A program made the position numbers and the translations under genes. A stretch of 64,000 bases of DNA from the NCBI GenBank assembly GCA_964623815.1, contig CAZUVR010000009.1, positions 1 through 64,000 of the forward strand, read 5' to 3'. The stretch comes from Chroococcopsis sp964623815 (GTDB lineage Bacteria > Cyanobacteriota > Cyanobacteriia > Cyanobacteriales > Microcystaceae). The notes beneath the pieces were generated by a model. It saw only the letters and a list, made by a program, of their open reading frames with translations, had not been told where the DNA came from and made no database searches. This document shows, in pieces, positions 34,882 through 43,427 of this stretch; the stretch's first letter is position 1, and each line of letters begins with the position of its first letter.

Positions 34882-35973
34882 TTATATAAAAACAACAGTA
34901 AGAATAGCTAGTAGAGCTAATAAAGCATTAATTAAATAAAACGAGCCGACGATTTGTGTTTCTGCCCAACCGCTTAACTCTAGATGATGGTGTACTGGAG
35001 CCATTTTAAATAAACGCTTACCTTTACCATCGGGGCCTTTAGTGGCTTTATAGTAACTTACCTGAGCGATAACCGAGAGGGATTCGACGAAGAAAATCAG
35101 ACTGACGACGAATAAACCCCAGAGATTACCGCTCACTATGCCCACCGCCGCCAAGCCGCCACCTAACGCCAAAGAGCCAGTATCACCCATAAATACTTTA
35201 GCGGGGTTGTGATTATGAATCACGAAGCCCAAACAACCCCCGGCTAAACACGCGCAGAAAATGGCTAGCTCGGGATGACTCGGTGCGGTGATGATTGCCA
35301 AACCCAAAAAGGCTAATGCACCCGTACCGCCCGCCAATCCATCTACACCATCGGTGAGATTGGTGGCGTTACTTTCGGCCACTAATACGAATCCTGCTAA
35401 AGCCCAAAAAAGAGGCCCCAGGGGTAGAATTATTTTTGCGGGTAGTTGAATGTTAGTAATGTCACCGGGCTGACTCCATAAAACCCAGAGGCAGAATATA
35501 ACCGCGCTGACGATTTGCAGGATTAGTTTTGTTCTCGGGCTGATACCTTTATTGGATTTTTTTACCAGAATTTGCCAATCGTCAACCCAGCCGATACCCA
35601 TATAGGCGAGGGTGAGCAGGGAGACAGCTAATACTTGTGTATTGAATCCCGTCCAAACCAAACTGAGTAAGACGGCAACGGGTACGAAGAAAATACCGCC
35701 CATCGTGGGTGTGCCAGCTTTTTTTAAATGCGCCTGGGGGCCATCTTCTCTGATAACCTGCCCAGCTTTTAATCTTCTCAGTAGGGGTAAGACGGCGAAA
35801 CCGGCAACGCCGCAGACGAGAGTAGACAAGAGTAAAGGCCAGATCAATACTAGATTAATCTGACCTTGAAAACCGAGAGCTAACAGAATCAGTAAGCCTG
35901 CTAACAGCAGTAGTAAAGTGAATCCTGTCGGCTGCTTCAATGTCGTTGTCGAAGATGATAGATTGGCGCTCAC
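34882..35973 (-). CDS. mraY: Phospho-N-acetylmuramoyl-pentapeptide transferase
   Basis: Integral membrane enzyme (363 residues) that moves phospho-MurNAc-pentapeptide from UDP to undecaprenyl phosphate, making lipid I. It has about ten helices, and the aspartate/histidine motifs GWVDDWQIL, DGVDGLAGGTG, VFMGDTGSLALGG and APVHHHLELSGWAE are intact. Its substrate is the product of MurF, whose gene is in this window. Length and start (ATG at 35973) are usual. The next gene upstream is a small acidic DUF3134 protein, 44 bases away, perhaps in the same transcript. Confidence 0.95.
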   Translation of the reverse strand: MSANLSSSTTTLKQPTGFTLLLLLAGLLILLALGFQGQINLVLIWPLLLSTLVCGVAGFAVLPLLRRLKAGQVIREDGPQAHLKKAGTPTMGGIFFVPVAVLLSLVWTGFNTQVLAVSLLTLAYMGIGWVDDWQILVKKSNKGISPRTKLILQIVSAVIFCLWVLWSQPGDITNIQLPAKIILPLGPLFWALAGFVLVAESNATNLTDGVDGLAGGTGALAFLGLAIITAPSHPELAIFCACLAGGCLGFVIHNHNPAKVFMGDTGSLALGGGLAAVGIVSGNLWGLFVVSLIFFVESLSVIAQVSYYKATKGPDGKGKRLFKMAPVHHHLELSGWAETQIVGSFYLINALLALLAILTVVFI

Positions 35974-36017
35974 AACTGTCTCGCAGATTCTTTGATTAAT
36001 AGGTTGCGACGACGGAA

Positions 36018-36251
36018 TTAATCTTCATCTAAAACTAATTCATCGTCGTCGTCATCATAACCCATATCATCGACATCCATCAGCTCGGATAGTTCCACAT
36101 CTTCCTCTAAGAGTATTTCGGGTTCTTCCTTATCGCGGGCGATGAGTCTATTCTGTTTTTGAAGCCACTCGATAATAGACGCGTCTTTCTTTAGGGGGAT
36201 GACAGCGGCGGGTTCGTATCGAGGTTCTTGACGTACTGAAGGATTAAGCAT
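36018..36251 (-). CDS. DUF3134-like small acidic protein
   Basis: Protein of 77 residues with a basic/proline N-terminal half (RYEPAAVIPLKKDASIIEWLQ) and a very acidic C-terminal tail (runs of aspartate and glutamate from about residue 45 on). The start NPSVRQEPRYEPAAVIPL is the conserved part of the DUF3134 family of cyanobacteria, as I recognise it. No function is known to me. It lies directly before mraY on the same strand. The acidic tail is longer than its conserved core and may be disordered. Confidence 0.8.
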   Translation of the reverse strand: MLNPSVRQEPRYEPAAVIPLKKDASIIEWLQKQNRLIARDKEEPEILLEEDVELSELMDVDDMGYDDDDDELVLDED

Positions 36252-36312
36252 ATTGCTCTAAGTTGTTCGATCGATTTTCACAGACTTCCAATATAGCCTT
36301 AATTCTACAGGA

Positions 36313-38085
36313 TTAAGCAGGTGAATTGGTGGCACTGGCAGTGGCGAAGTAGGCTAATACCAGACAGAGGAAAGCGTTAACGCCGAGGAAAGAGCGGGCT
36401 AATGTTTCCGAGCCTAACCATAACATCCCAGGGTCTATAATAGCACTGACGGTTAAACAGGCGGCCGTCCCTAGAGTTACGCCAATGGCTAACCACTTCA
36501 ATTGACGATGACCTAATAACAGGGCGATGAGAGCGAAGGGAATTAATACACTAGCAAAAATAGGATTTAAAAGAGGATTACCCTGGATTATAGTTCCTAA
36601 TTCCGATAGGGAACTACTGACGAGACGGAAAGGCCATTGAGGTAAGTCGAAGATGTAAAAGCTTCTGAGAAAGAAAAAGCCAGAACTACCGAATATTAAC
36701 CCAGTTTGAAACATTCCCGACCATTGATAGGGGAAATAATTTCTCAGCAACCAGGCGAGTAGATAGGAGCCTAACACCATCGCTATTTTAGGCACTAAAG
36801 CCACCGCGCCGCCATCAATCCAGAAACGAGGGTTGAGATAACCGTTATCGCGCAACCAGCGAAAGAAGTCGCGGAAGGTAACTTGACCTCTAAGTGCAAG
36901 CTGTACCGCGTTAGCCGCGTCTAATTGCCCCGCTCCGTAGTGATTAAAAGGATCTTCCCCAATTTTCCGGGAAGATTGTTGTAAAACGTTTAAAACCGCG
37001 TCTGGATCTGTTACACCCGCCGATTGAATCAGGGCCGCTACACCGGCGACATGGGGCGCGGCCATGCTAGTGCCTTGTAATTCGCTGAATACGGCTTCGC
37101 CGTTAGCGGGATTAATGGTTTCCTGTAAGATTTTACCCGTTTCCGAGCCACCAGGAGCGGATATATCCACACCTGCACCGTAGTTAGAATAGGGGGCTTT
37201 CTTGCCAGCCGAATCGAGGGCGGATACTCCGATAACATGGGGATAGCGGGCGGGATAGGCGGATGAATCTTCATCGCTGTTACCGGCGGCGGCGATGATG
37301 ACGACACCTTTACTATGAGCATACTCGATCGCTTCTTTCATGATCTGGCTTTCACCTCCTCCACCCAGACTCATGTTAATTACGTCGGCTTTATTATCGG
37401 CTGCGAAGCGGATAGCCTCCGCTATATCGCTAACGGTGCCTCCACCGCCGCCGGAAAGTACCTTGAGTGGCATAATCTTGGCTTTGTAGGCGATACCAGC
37501 AACTCCATAATTATTATTAGTCGATTGGGCGATGGTGCCAGCGACGTGAGTGCCGTGGCCGTTATCATCCTCTGCATCGGTGCTATCGTTAACGAAGTCG
37601 TAGCCTTCGACGAATTCGGTTTGTTCTAAGTCGGGTACTTTAGAGACTCCGGTATCGATTACCGCTACTATTTTCCCGTCTCCTTTAGCTTCTTCCCATG
37701 CCCTTTCTATATTGATACTGCGTAGATTCCACTGTTTACTATAATCGGGATCGTTAGGAACCTCGAAAGCTTTATATATATAATTCGGCTCGATATATTC
37801 GACGTATTTTTTGATTTCCGAATTATTCAATTGAGCCAATAATTTTTTATCTCCTTCGATGGTGTAGAGATGTTCATCGATAGAAAATATACTGTTAAGG
37901 CTGACTTTTTTCGCTGTTTTTCCAGCTATGGCGGTTAATTGTTGATCTAAAATGCTGCTGGGTAATTCATCTTTAAAATTAATAATAAGGGATTGGTACT
38001 CTCCTTTAGTCGCCAGACCCTGGAAATTAAAAATAGCTAATCCGAGTCCGACAATAAACAATCCCATCAGTAATAATTTTTTCAT
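36313..38085 (-). CDS. S8 subtilisin-like protease with C-terminal membrane domain
   Basis: Serine protease (590 residues from this ATG). An N-terminal signal/anchor helix (about 1-22) leads to an inhibitor-like propeptide region (about 30-100). The subtilase domain (about 118-395) has its triad in VAVIDTGVS (D144), GHGTHVAGT (H180) and GTSMAAPHVAG (S340). After the domain the chain continues with about four hydrophobic helices (about 420-590), so the enzyme is tethered to a membrane with its catalytic part outside the cytoplasm. That tail is unusual among subtilases, which mostly end after the catalytic domain. A GTG two codons upstream is an alternative start. The upstream neighbour is a VOC-fold protein. 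Confidence 0.9.
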   Translation of the reverse strand: MKKLLLMGLFIVGLGLAIFNFQGLATKGEYQSLIINFKDELPSSILDQQLTAIAGKTAKKVSLNSIFSIDEHLYTIEGDKKLLAQLNNSEIKKYVEYIEPNYIYKAFEVPNDPDYSKQWNLRSINIERAWEEAKGDGKIVAVIDTGVSKVPDLEQTEFVEGYDFVNDSTDAEDDNGHGTHVAGTIAQSTNNNYGVAGIAYKAKIMPLKVLSGGGGGTVSDIAEAIRFAADNKADVINMSLGGGGESQIMKEAIEYAHSKGVVIIAAAGNSDEDSSAYPARYPHVIGVSALDSAGKKAPYSNYGAGVDISAPGGSETGKILQETINPANGEAVFSELQGTSMAAPHVAGVAALIQSAGVTDPDAVLNVLQQSSRKIGEDPFNHYGAGQLDAANAVQLALRGQVTFRDFFRWLRDNGYLNPRFWIDGGAVALVPKIAMVLGSYLLAWLLRNYFPYQWSGMFQTGLIFGSSGFFFLRSFYIFDLPQWPFRLVSSSLSELGTIIQGNPLLNPIFASVLIPFALIALLLGHRQLKWLAIGVTLGTAACLTVSAIIDPGMLWLGSETLARSFLGVNAFLCLVLAYFATASATNSPA

Positions 38086-38123
38086 CTTCACCGTCCCTAT
38101 TTATGAATTTAAGAATAACATTT

Positions 38124-38558
38124 CTAGGCTCGATCGCCTATTTCTACCACTTCCCGACTCCCGAAAATAGCCTCGGCATGGCGATAATATTTAAACTCTA
38201 ACAAGTTATGGAAAGGGTCTTGAATAAAGAAAGTTTTATGTTGAGTTACTTGTCCGGGAAAACGTTCTTTTGGTTCCACATAGAAATTAATCCCTCGGCT
38301 GCGGATTTTTGCCTCCAAATCATCCCAGTCGCTTTCTTTAGAAAAAATTAAACCGAAGTGACGGGGATAGATTCCCTTTTGGGGTTTAATCGGTTCATCG
38401 CTAAGGTGAGCGACTACTTGATGACCGTAAAAATTCAGTATAATCGCTTTTTCCGTTTCCCGTCCTACTTGGCAACCTAGAACCTGACAGTAAAATTTTT
38501 TCGCCTCGATAACGTCGCTGATGGGGATGGCTAGATGAAACATGGGTGAGGAAGTCAT
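38124..38558 (-). CDS. VOC-family (glyoxalase-fold) protein
   Basis: Protein of 144 residues with the paired beta-alpha-beta-beta-beta modules of the vicinal oxygen chelate superfamily: MFHLAIPISDVIEAKKFYCQ at the N-terminus and FFIQDPFHNLLEFKYY at the C-terminus. Metal-ligand candidates are H8, H63 or nearby histidines and the glutamate in NLLEFK. The reaction cannot be predicted: the family covers glyoxalases, dioxygenases and resistance proteins. It is on the same strand as the S8 protease, 38 bases upstream of it. Confidence 0.82.
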   Translation of the reverse strand: MTSSPMFHLAIPISDVIEAKKFYCQVLGCQVGRETEKAIILNFYGHQVVAHLSDEPIKPQKGIYPRHFGLIFSKESDWDDLEAKIRSRGINFYVEPKERFPGQVTQHKTFFIQDPFHNLLEFKYYRHAEAIFGSREVVEIGDRA

Positions 38559-38684
38559 TATTCCATTGCTCTCTAATCGCTTTTAATTCAATTCTAGGGG
38601 ATAATTTTTGTGTCATCACAATTCCCGATCTCGATGGGACAGACTATACTGTGAGAGAAGAGTGAGAGAAGAGTGAGGGATAAG

Positions 38685-38870
38685 ATGATGACAACCTTAA
38701 AATTCGCCGTTATCGTGGCTATCGTTCTAGTAGTGGTGAAATTTGCCGCATCGATCTTAGGCAAGGGAGATATACCCATACTTAATCAAGTAGTGACGGT
38801 AATTTTAACCTTGTTCGTGGGTTTCGAGATTTATCAATTAGGTCAGGCTTTGATCTCCGGTTTAAGATAG
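38685..38870 (+). CDS. Small two-helix membrane protein, unknown function
   Basis: Protein of 61 residues made of two hydrophobic helices (LKFAVIVAIVLVVVKFAASIL and LNQVVTVILTLFVGFEIYQL) joined by a short glycine/charged linker (GKGDIP). An earlier GTG at 38673 is in frame but the ATG at 38685 gives a cleaner start. Its end overlaps the 3' end of the convergent NUDIX gene by 28 bases. I do not recognise the family. A direct repeat of AGAAGAGTGAG lies just upstream (about 38654-38678) and may affect its promoter or leader. Confidence 0.6.
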   Translation: MMTTLKFAVIVAIVLVVVKFAASILGKGDIPILNQVVTVILTLFVGFEIYQLGQALISGLR

Positions 38871-39400
38871 AGACTCGCTAGATAGAAACTAGTGATAGTC
38901 TTAGCGTCAATACATTCACCATCAAGTATAGCCTTTTGCAGTTGAGAGAAAGTCATTTCCACCACTTCCATATCTTCGTCTATATCCTGCTCTGGGGGCG
39001 TTTCTAACTTTTCTAAATCCTGAGCGAGGAAGGCATAAATATATTCATCGGAGTAGCCAGGGGCGAGGGGAAATTTACCGAGGGATTGCCACCGGTGCCC
39101 TCTATATCCAGCTTCTTCTTCTAATTCTCGTTTGACGGTGGTGGCCGCGTCTTCACCGGGATCGATCGTGCCTGCGGGGAATTCTAGTATTCGGCGCTGT
39201 AGACTGAATCTATATTGACGCACCAGCACGAATTTACCCTCATCGGTAATCGGCACCGCTAAAGCGCCCCCTGGATGGCGAATACATTCCCATTCACCCT
39301 CAACACCATTGGGTAAGCGCAGGCGATTGACTTCAAATTTAAAAACTCTACCCTGGTAGAAGAGACGGTGTTTGAGTAACTGGGGGGGTTCTATAGACAT
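38843..39400 (-). CDS. NUDIX hydrolase (ADP-ribose pyrophosphatase-like)
   Basis: Hydrolase of nucleoside diphosphates linked to another moiety (185 residues). The full NUDIX box G-x5-E-x7-REUxEExGU is present as GTIDPGEDAATTVKRELEEE followed by AGY. The upstream segment IRHPGGALAVPITDEGKFVLVRQYR and the later PGYSDEYIYAFLA are typical of the ADP-ribose/ADP-sugar branch. The 3' end overlaps the convergent small membrane protein gene by 28 bases. No neighbour suggests a specific substrate. Confidence 0.9.
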   Translation of the reverse strand: MSIEPPQLLKHRLFYQGRVFKFEVNRLRLPNGVEGEWECIRHPGGALAVPITDEGKFVLVRQYRFSLQRRILEFPAGTIDPGEDAATTVKRELEEEAGYRGHRWQSLGKFPLAPGYSDEYIYAFLAQDLEKLETPPEQDIDEDMEVVEMTFSQLQKAILDGECIDAKTITSFYLASLYLKPEIKA

Positions 39401-39559
39401 GGTTCGGAGGTGCTAATTTGTTAAAGTGAGTATACTGTAAACTTCTTGAGTAAGAAGACTAAATCTACAAACCAAAAGCTCCTTGTTCACCGCTTTTGTT
39501 TTTCCTCGGTAAACGTAAGGCTGCGGCGAAGAATTCACCTCCACATTAGTTGCCCCGTA

Positions 39560-40333
39560 TCAAGCTGCGATCAAAGCTTCACGCCCGTGATGGCGCAATA
39601 AATCCATCAACTCATCGCGGTAATCGTGGAAAACTCCGTGACGCTTGATATGATGGGTGCGATCGGGTAAATCTATCTTGATCTCTTTCCTCACCGTACC
39701 GGGGCGGGAACCGAGAGCATAAATCCGATTCGATAAAAACACAGCTTCTTCCACATCGTGGGTGATCATGAACACGGTTATATTAGTTCTCTCCCACAGG
39801 TCTAACATAAATTCGTGCATAGATTCTTTAGTATGTACGTCCAGAGCACCGAAAGGTTCATCCATTAGTAAAACCTTAGGCTCAGAAGTTAAAGCCCTGG
39901 CAATAGCTACCCGCTGTTTCATGCCTCCAGATAGTTCTTTCGGTAGACACTTAGCGGAATTGGTCAAACCGACAACGCTAAGATAATAACTAGCCTTTTC
40001 CCGACGCTCTTTTTTACCCACACCCTGCAACTTCAAACCGAATTCCGTGTTTTCCTGTACCGTCATCCAAGGATAGAGAGTATAGTGTTGAAACACCATC
40101 CCCCTATCTGGGCCAGGGCCTGTAATCGCTCTATCATCGATTCTCACTTCTCCAGAACTAGGAGCATCTAACCCAGCAATCTGACGCAGAAGAGTAGATT
40201 TACCCGAGCCAGACGCACCTACTACACAGATGAACTCGCCTTGCTCTATGGTCATATTAATATCTTTCAACACCACTAGAGTCTCATTTTGACGCTGAAA
40301 TTCTTTATGTAAATTAATCACTTTCAGATACAT
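39560..40333 (-). CDS. ABC importer ATPase, guanidine operon
   Basis: ATPase of 257 residues from the NrtD/SsuB/TauB branch. It has Walker A GASGSGKSTLLRQIAG, the Q-loop region VFQHYTLYPW, signature LSGGMKQRVAIARAL, Walker B VLLMDEPFGALD and the H-loop MITHDVEEAV. It is the last gene of the six-gene unit that begins with the ureohydrolase and riboswitch, following the permease gene by 15 bases. With the two genes before it, it should power uptake of guanidine. The symbol used for Synechocystis homologues (sll1082) is not given a stable name here. Confidence 0.88.
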   Translation of the reverse strand: MYLKVINLHKEFQRQNETLVVLKDINMTIEQGEFICVVGASGSGKSTLLRQIAGLDAPSSGEVRIDDRAITGPGPDRGMVFQHYTLYPWMTVQENTEFGLKLQGVGKKERREKASYYLSVVGLTNSAKCLPKELSGGMKQRVAIARALTSEPKVLLMDEPFGALDVHTKESMHEFMLDLWERTNITVFMITHDVEEAVFLSNRIYALGSRPGTVRKEIKIDLPDRTHHIKRHGVFHDYRDELMDLLRHHGREALIAA

Positions 40334-40348
40334 TTTAATACTCCTAAA

Positions 40349-41203
40349 TTACTTACCAACAGACCAGCGGCAGGAAATCCTTAACAGATATTGAAACAAC
40401 AGATCGAAACACAATCCTATAACTCCAACTACGATTAACCCGACAAATATTTCATCCGTGCGGAGAAATCTTCCAGCTACGCTAATACGCCGCCCTAATC
40501 CTTCGGTAGCCGCGATTAACTCCGATACAATGACCAATTGCCAAGCGGCAGCCAAATTGATGCGGCAAGCATCGATAATCCCTGGTAAAACGTGAGGGAA
40601 TATCACCTGTAACAAGGTTTGTAGTCGGTTTCCTCCTAATATGTAGGTAGCTTCGATCAGATCCTTGGGCACGAATTTCACCGTATCCATTACCATTAGA
40701 GCGTTAAAGAAGAAAACGCCGATGAAAATTAGCATTATTTTCGGTTCTTCCCCTATACCCAGATAGAGTATGAGCAGGGGAATGAAAGCGGGAGCGGGCA
40801 TATAGCGCATCAATCCGAAAAGTGGCTCTAAGAGGGCGCGGATACTCGGAAAACTGCCCATTAAAATACCGATCGGGATAGCGAAGAGAGCCGCTAAACT
40901 AAATCCTACCCCCACCCGCCAGAGGCTGGCTACGGTATCTTTTAGTAGTTCTCCAGTACTCCATAGCCGCCCGAAAGCTTCCATAACCTGACCCGGAGAC
41001 GGCAGAAATTTAGGATCTATATTGCCTGCCGTTGTCACCAACCACCAGAGAAACAGCGGTAGAGCGATCGAGGCGATCATCAACCCCCTTCCTAGAGGTT
41101 TGGGAATATCTTCCCCTAACCGCCAAAATACACTTTTTCGTAGACCAGACGAAGAACTCGAAGACGAGTTTTTATTCATAGGAATATTTGTCGGGGATAA
41201 CAT
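40349..41203 (-). CDS. ABC importer permease, guanidine operon
   Basis: Inner membrane permease of 284 residues with about six helices and the ATPase-contact loop DLIEATYILGGNRLQTLLQV, matching the nitrate/sulfonate/taurine (SsuC/TauC) type. The N-terminal 25 residues include a serine-rich stretch (SSSSSSS) and are not conserved in the family, so the second methionine (41179) is an alternative start. It is preceded by the binding-protein gene and followed by the ATPase gene after 15 bases. By context it is the membrane part of the guanidine importer. Confidence 0.87.
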   Translation of the reverse strand: MLSPTNIPMNKNSSSSSSSGLRKSVFWRLGEDIPKPLGRGLMIASIALPLFLWWLVTTAGNIDPKFLPSPGQVMEAFGRLWSTGELLKDTVASLWRVGVGFSLAALFAIPIGILMGSFPSIRALLEPLFGLMRYMPAPAFIPLLILYLGIGEEPKIMLIFIGVFFFNALMVMDTVKFVPKDLIEATYILGGNRLQTLLQVIFPHVLPGIIDACRINLAAAWQLVIVSELIAATEGLGRRISVAGRFLRTDEIFVGLIVVGVIGLCFDLLFQYLLRISCRWSVGK

Positions 41204-41267
41204 GGGCGGTACGATGACAAATTAAAAATCATTGTAAGAACAATTACATCTTTAATTTGTATAAAAA

Positions 41268-42320
41268 TTAGCTTTTTTGATTCTTCTCGGCGTAGGCTTT
41301 TATAAAGCGATCATCGAATATTTTGCTAGTATCTGGTATTTCTTTTATTAGATTGACTTGCTTTAAAAAGTCACCTATTTCTTTAGCTGCATAAGGCAAA
41401 GAATTCATATCATTACCAGGGCTGAAAGCTTTGAGATTATCCTCAATAGTAAAAAGTCTTGTTCCTTCTGCATATTGTGCGTATTCATCTACGCTTACCC
41501 CTGCTCTTTTCGCCATGATCTCGTAACCTCTACTCTGATTATTCTTGATAAAATCTAGAGTAGCGAACCAAGAATCTACCATAGCCTGTACTTGTTCGGG
41601 ATGCTCATCCACAAACTTACGGGTAAATACGAGGTGGTCGGATATAGCTCCAGGAAAATCCTTAGAACTGAAAAGAGTTTTACTACCTTGTCTTTTTAAA
41701 GCTTGAGTGGTGAAAGGTGCGAAAACCGCCGTAGCATCTACCTGACCAGCTACAAAAGCGGCGGCAGCTTTCCCGGTTTCTAAAGGTACAATTTGTACAT
41801 CTTGAGGTGATAAACCTGCTTTTTTGATCCCCAAAAGTAGGAGAAAATGATCGACCGTACCCTCTTCGACGGCTACTTTTTTACCCTTGAGATCGGTGAC
41901 GGAGTTAATACCTTCCCTGACGATTACCTGATCGTTTCCAGTGGAATTATCGTTAACTAAAACTACTACTTGATCTGCTCCAGCGGCGATAGAACTAATC
42001 GTATCATTCAAAGTTTGGCTGTTGGCATCGATCTGGCCTGCGGCTAGGGTGCTAATAGATTCTAAATAACCGTCAAACCATTTCAAATCTACTGCTACAT
42101 TATTAGCTTTAAATATACCTTCATCTGCCGCTACTTGCCAGGGAAACCAACCAGGCCAGGCGCTAAAACCTAAACGTACACTAACGCCAGATGTGGGAGA
42201 AGAGGAGGGGCTATTATCCGTAGTGGTTTGTATATTAGAAGCCGGATTTTTACAACCCACAACCAGAGTAATAGTTACGAGAAATAATAGAAAAGATGAT
42301 ATTAGGGAACGTAATTTCAT
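41268..42320 (-). CDS. ABC importer substrate-binding lipoprotein, guanidine operon
   Basis: Periplasmic binding protein of 350 residues, type II fold of the NrtA/SsuA/TauA group. A signal peptide with lipobox LVVGC puts C23 at the membrane anchor. The mature part has GFSAWPGWFPWQVAADEGIF, typical of the family, and the two-lobe hinge features VEEGTVDHFLLLLGI and FVAGQVDATAVFAPFTTQAL. It lies 64 bases after hypB and 64 before the permease. By operon context its ligand is likely guanidine or a guanidine compound; the sequence alone would be called nitrate/sulfonate/taurine-like. Confidence 0.85.
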   Translation of the reverse strand: MKLRSLISSFLLFLVTITLVVGCKNPASNIQTTTDNSPSSSPTSGVSVRLGFSAWPGWFPWQVAADEGIFKANNVAVDLKWFDGYLESISTLAAGQIDANSQTLNDTISSIAAGADQVVVLVNDNSTGNDQVIVREGINSVTDLKGKKVAVEEGTVDHFLLLLGIKKAGLSPQDVQIVPLETGKAAAAFVAGQVDATAVFAPFTTQALKRQGSKTLFSSKDFPGAISDHLVFTRKFVDEHPEQVQAMVDSWFATLDFIKNNQSRGYEIMAKRAGVSVDEYAQYAEGTRLFTIEDNLKAFSPGNDMNSLPYAAKEIGDFLKQVNLIKEIPDTSKIFDDRFIKAYAEKNQKS

Positions 42321-42384
42321 TTCGTTTAGATATTAACTTCTACAAGACTTTTTCAATTGTTCGGCTAGATAAATTAGCTTTTAT

Positions 42385-43074
42385 TTACCCGCGACTCCCG
42401 ATTCCTGCCCTAACTTGCTCGGCAATCCATTGGAACCATGTATCTAAACCTTCGCCGGTTTTAGCAGATAGGGGAATAATCGTGACACTGGGGTTGATTT
42501 GGCGTATATTATCCTTGAGTCGATCGATCTCTACATCTACATAGGGAGCGAGGTCGGTTTTAGTAATCAGTAAGCAGTCAGCCTCTTGAAACATGATCGG
42601 ATATTTGAGGGGCTTGTCTTCTCCTTCGGCTACACTTAAAAGGGCTATTTTGTAATGTTCTCCCACTTCAAACTCAGCAGGACAAACTAGATTACCCACG
42701 TTTTCCACTAAGACTAAATCGAAGTCCGAGGGATTATATTCGTGTTCGAGGCGATGAATTCCCCCCGCTACCATCTTAGAATCGAGATGACACGAGCGCC
42801 CGGTATTGATAGCGATAACCGGTACTCCATAACGGCGTAATCTTTCCGCATCAAGTTCTGTGGTCATATCCCCCTCGATCACTGCTATTTTATAGCGATC
42901 GCTCAAGGCCTCTAATGTCTTTTCTAAGAGTGCCGTTTTTCCAGCGCCAGGGCTACTCATCAGGTTAAAACAGATAATACCCCACTCGTCGAAGTGCGAT
43001 CGATTATGGTCAGCGCCTTTCTGATTGGCATCGAGCAGGTTTACCCCTAGGGCTACGTCAAAGGTTTGGTGCAT
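42385..43074 (-). CDS. hypB: HypB-like nickel GTPase, accessory to guanidine hydrolase
   Basis: Nickel-insertion GTPase (229 residues from this ATG). It has the P-loop SSPGAGKTALLEK, the Mg site EGDMTTELDA, the metal-binding motif GRSCHLDSKMV and the base motif LLITKTDLAPY. The histidine-rich N-terminus of some HypB proteins is absent. I choose the ATG at 43074, which overlaps hypA by 17 bases; a TTG at 43092 would overlap more. No hydrogenase genes are near; it lies between a hypA copy and a ureohydrolase gene, so it likely serves that nickel enzyme (the GhaB role as I recall it). Confidence 0.88.
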   Translation of the reverse strand: MHQTFDVALGVNLLDANQKGADHNRSHFDEWGIICFNLMSSPGAGKTALLEKTLEALSDRYKIAVIEGDMTTELDAERLRRYGVPVIAINTGRSCHLDSKMVAGGIHRLEHEYNPSDFDLVLVENVGNLVCPAEFEVGEHYKIALLSVAEGEDKPLKYPIMFQEADCLLITKTDLAPYVDVEIDRLKDNIRQINPSVTIIPLSAKTGEGLDTWFQWIAEQVRAGIGSRG

Positions 43075-43426
43075 CTTCTTCCTCGTATTCAATATAATCT
43101 ATTTTCAATTCTCGACCAGAGCGAATGTCTTCCATCGGCCCCCGACAATCAGGACAACTATACATAAGACCGATCTGAGGGCTGTATTCTCGCTGGCAGT
43201 TATGACAGAAAGCAATCAGAGGAGTCTCTTTTATGATTAATTTCGCCCCAGCCAAAAAAGTATCTTGCGTCTCTACCTCGAAGGCGAAGAGAAGGCTATC
43301 CGGTTCTACCGATGTGAACTTGCCTACGATTAGATGTACCGCTGAGATTTTCGGCCCTTTTTCTTGCGATTCCCACCATTGCTGGACGGTTTGAATCAAC
43401 GCCTTAGTCATATCGACTTCGTGCAT
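43058..43426 (-). CDS. hypA: HypA-like nickel chaperone, accessory to guanidine hydrolase
   Basis: Zinc-containing nickel chaperone of 122 residues. The nickel-binding start MHE (H2, E3) is kept and the zinc site is made by two CxxC pairs: C74/C77 in FCHNCQ and C91/C94 in CPDCRG. It starts one base after the stop of the guanidine hydrolase gene and overlaps hypB. This paralogue is thought to load Ni into the hydrolase (GhaA role) rather than into hydrogenase. The C-terminus (EEEDAPNL) is acidic and short. Confidence 0.88.
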   Translation of the reverse strand: MHEVDMTKALIQTVQQWWESQEKGPKISAVHLIVGKFTSVEPDSLLFAFEVETQDTFLAGAKLIIKETPLIAFCHNCQREYSPQIGLMYSCPDCRGPMEDIRSGRELKIDYIEYEEEDAPNL

Positions 43427-43427
43427 A

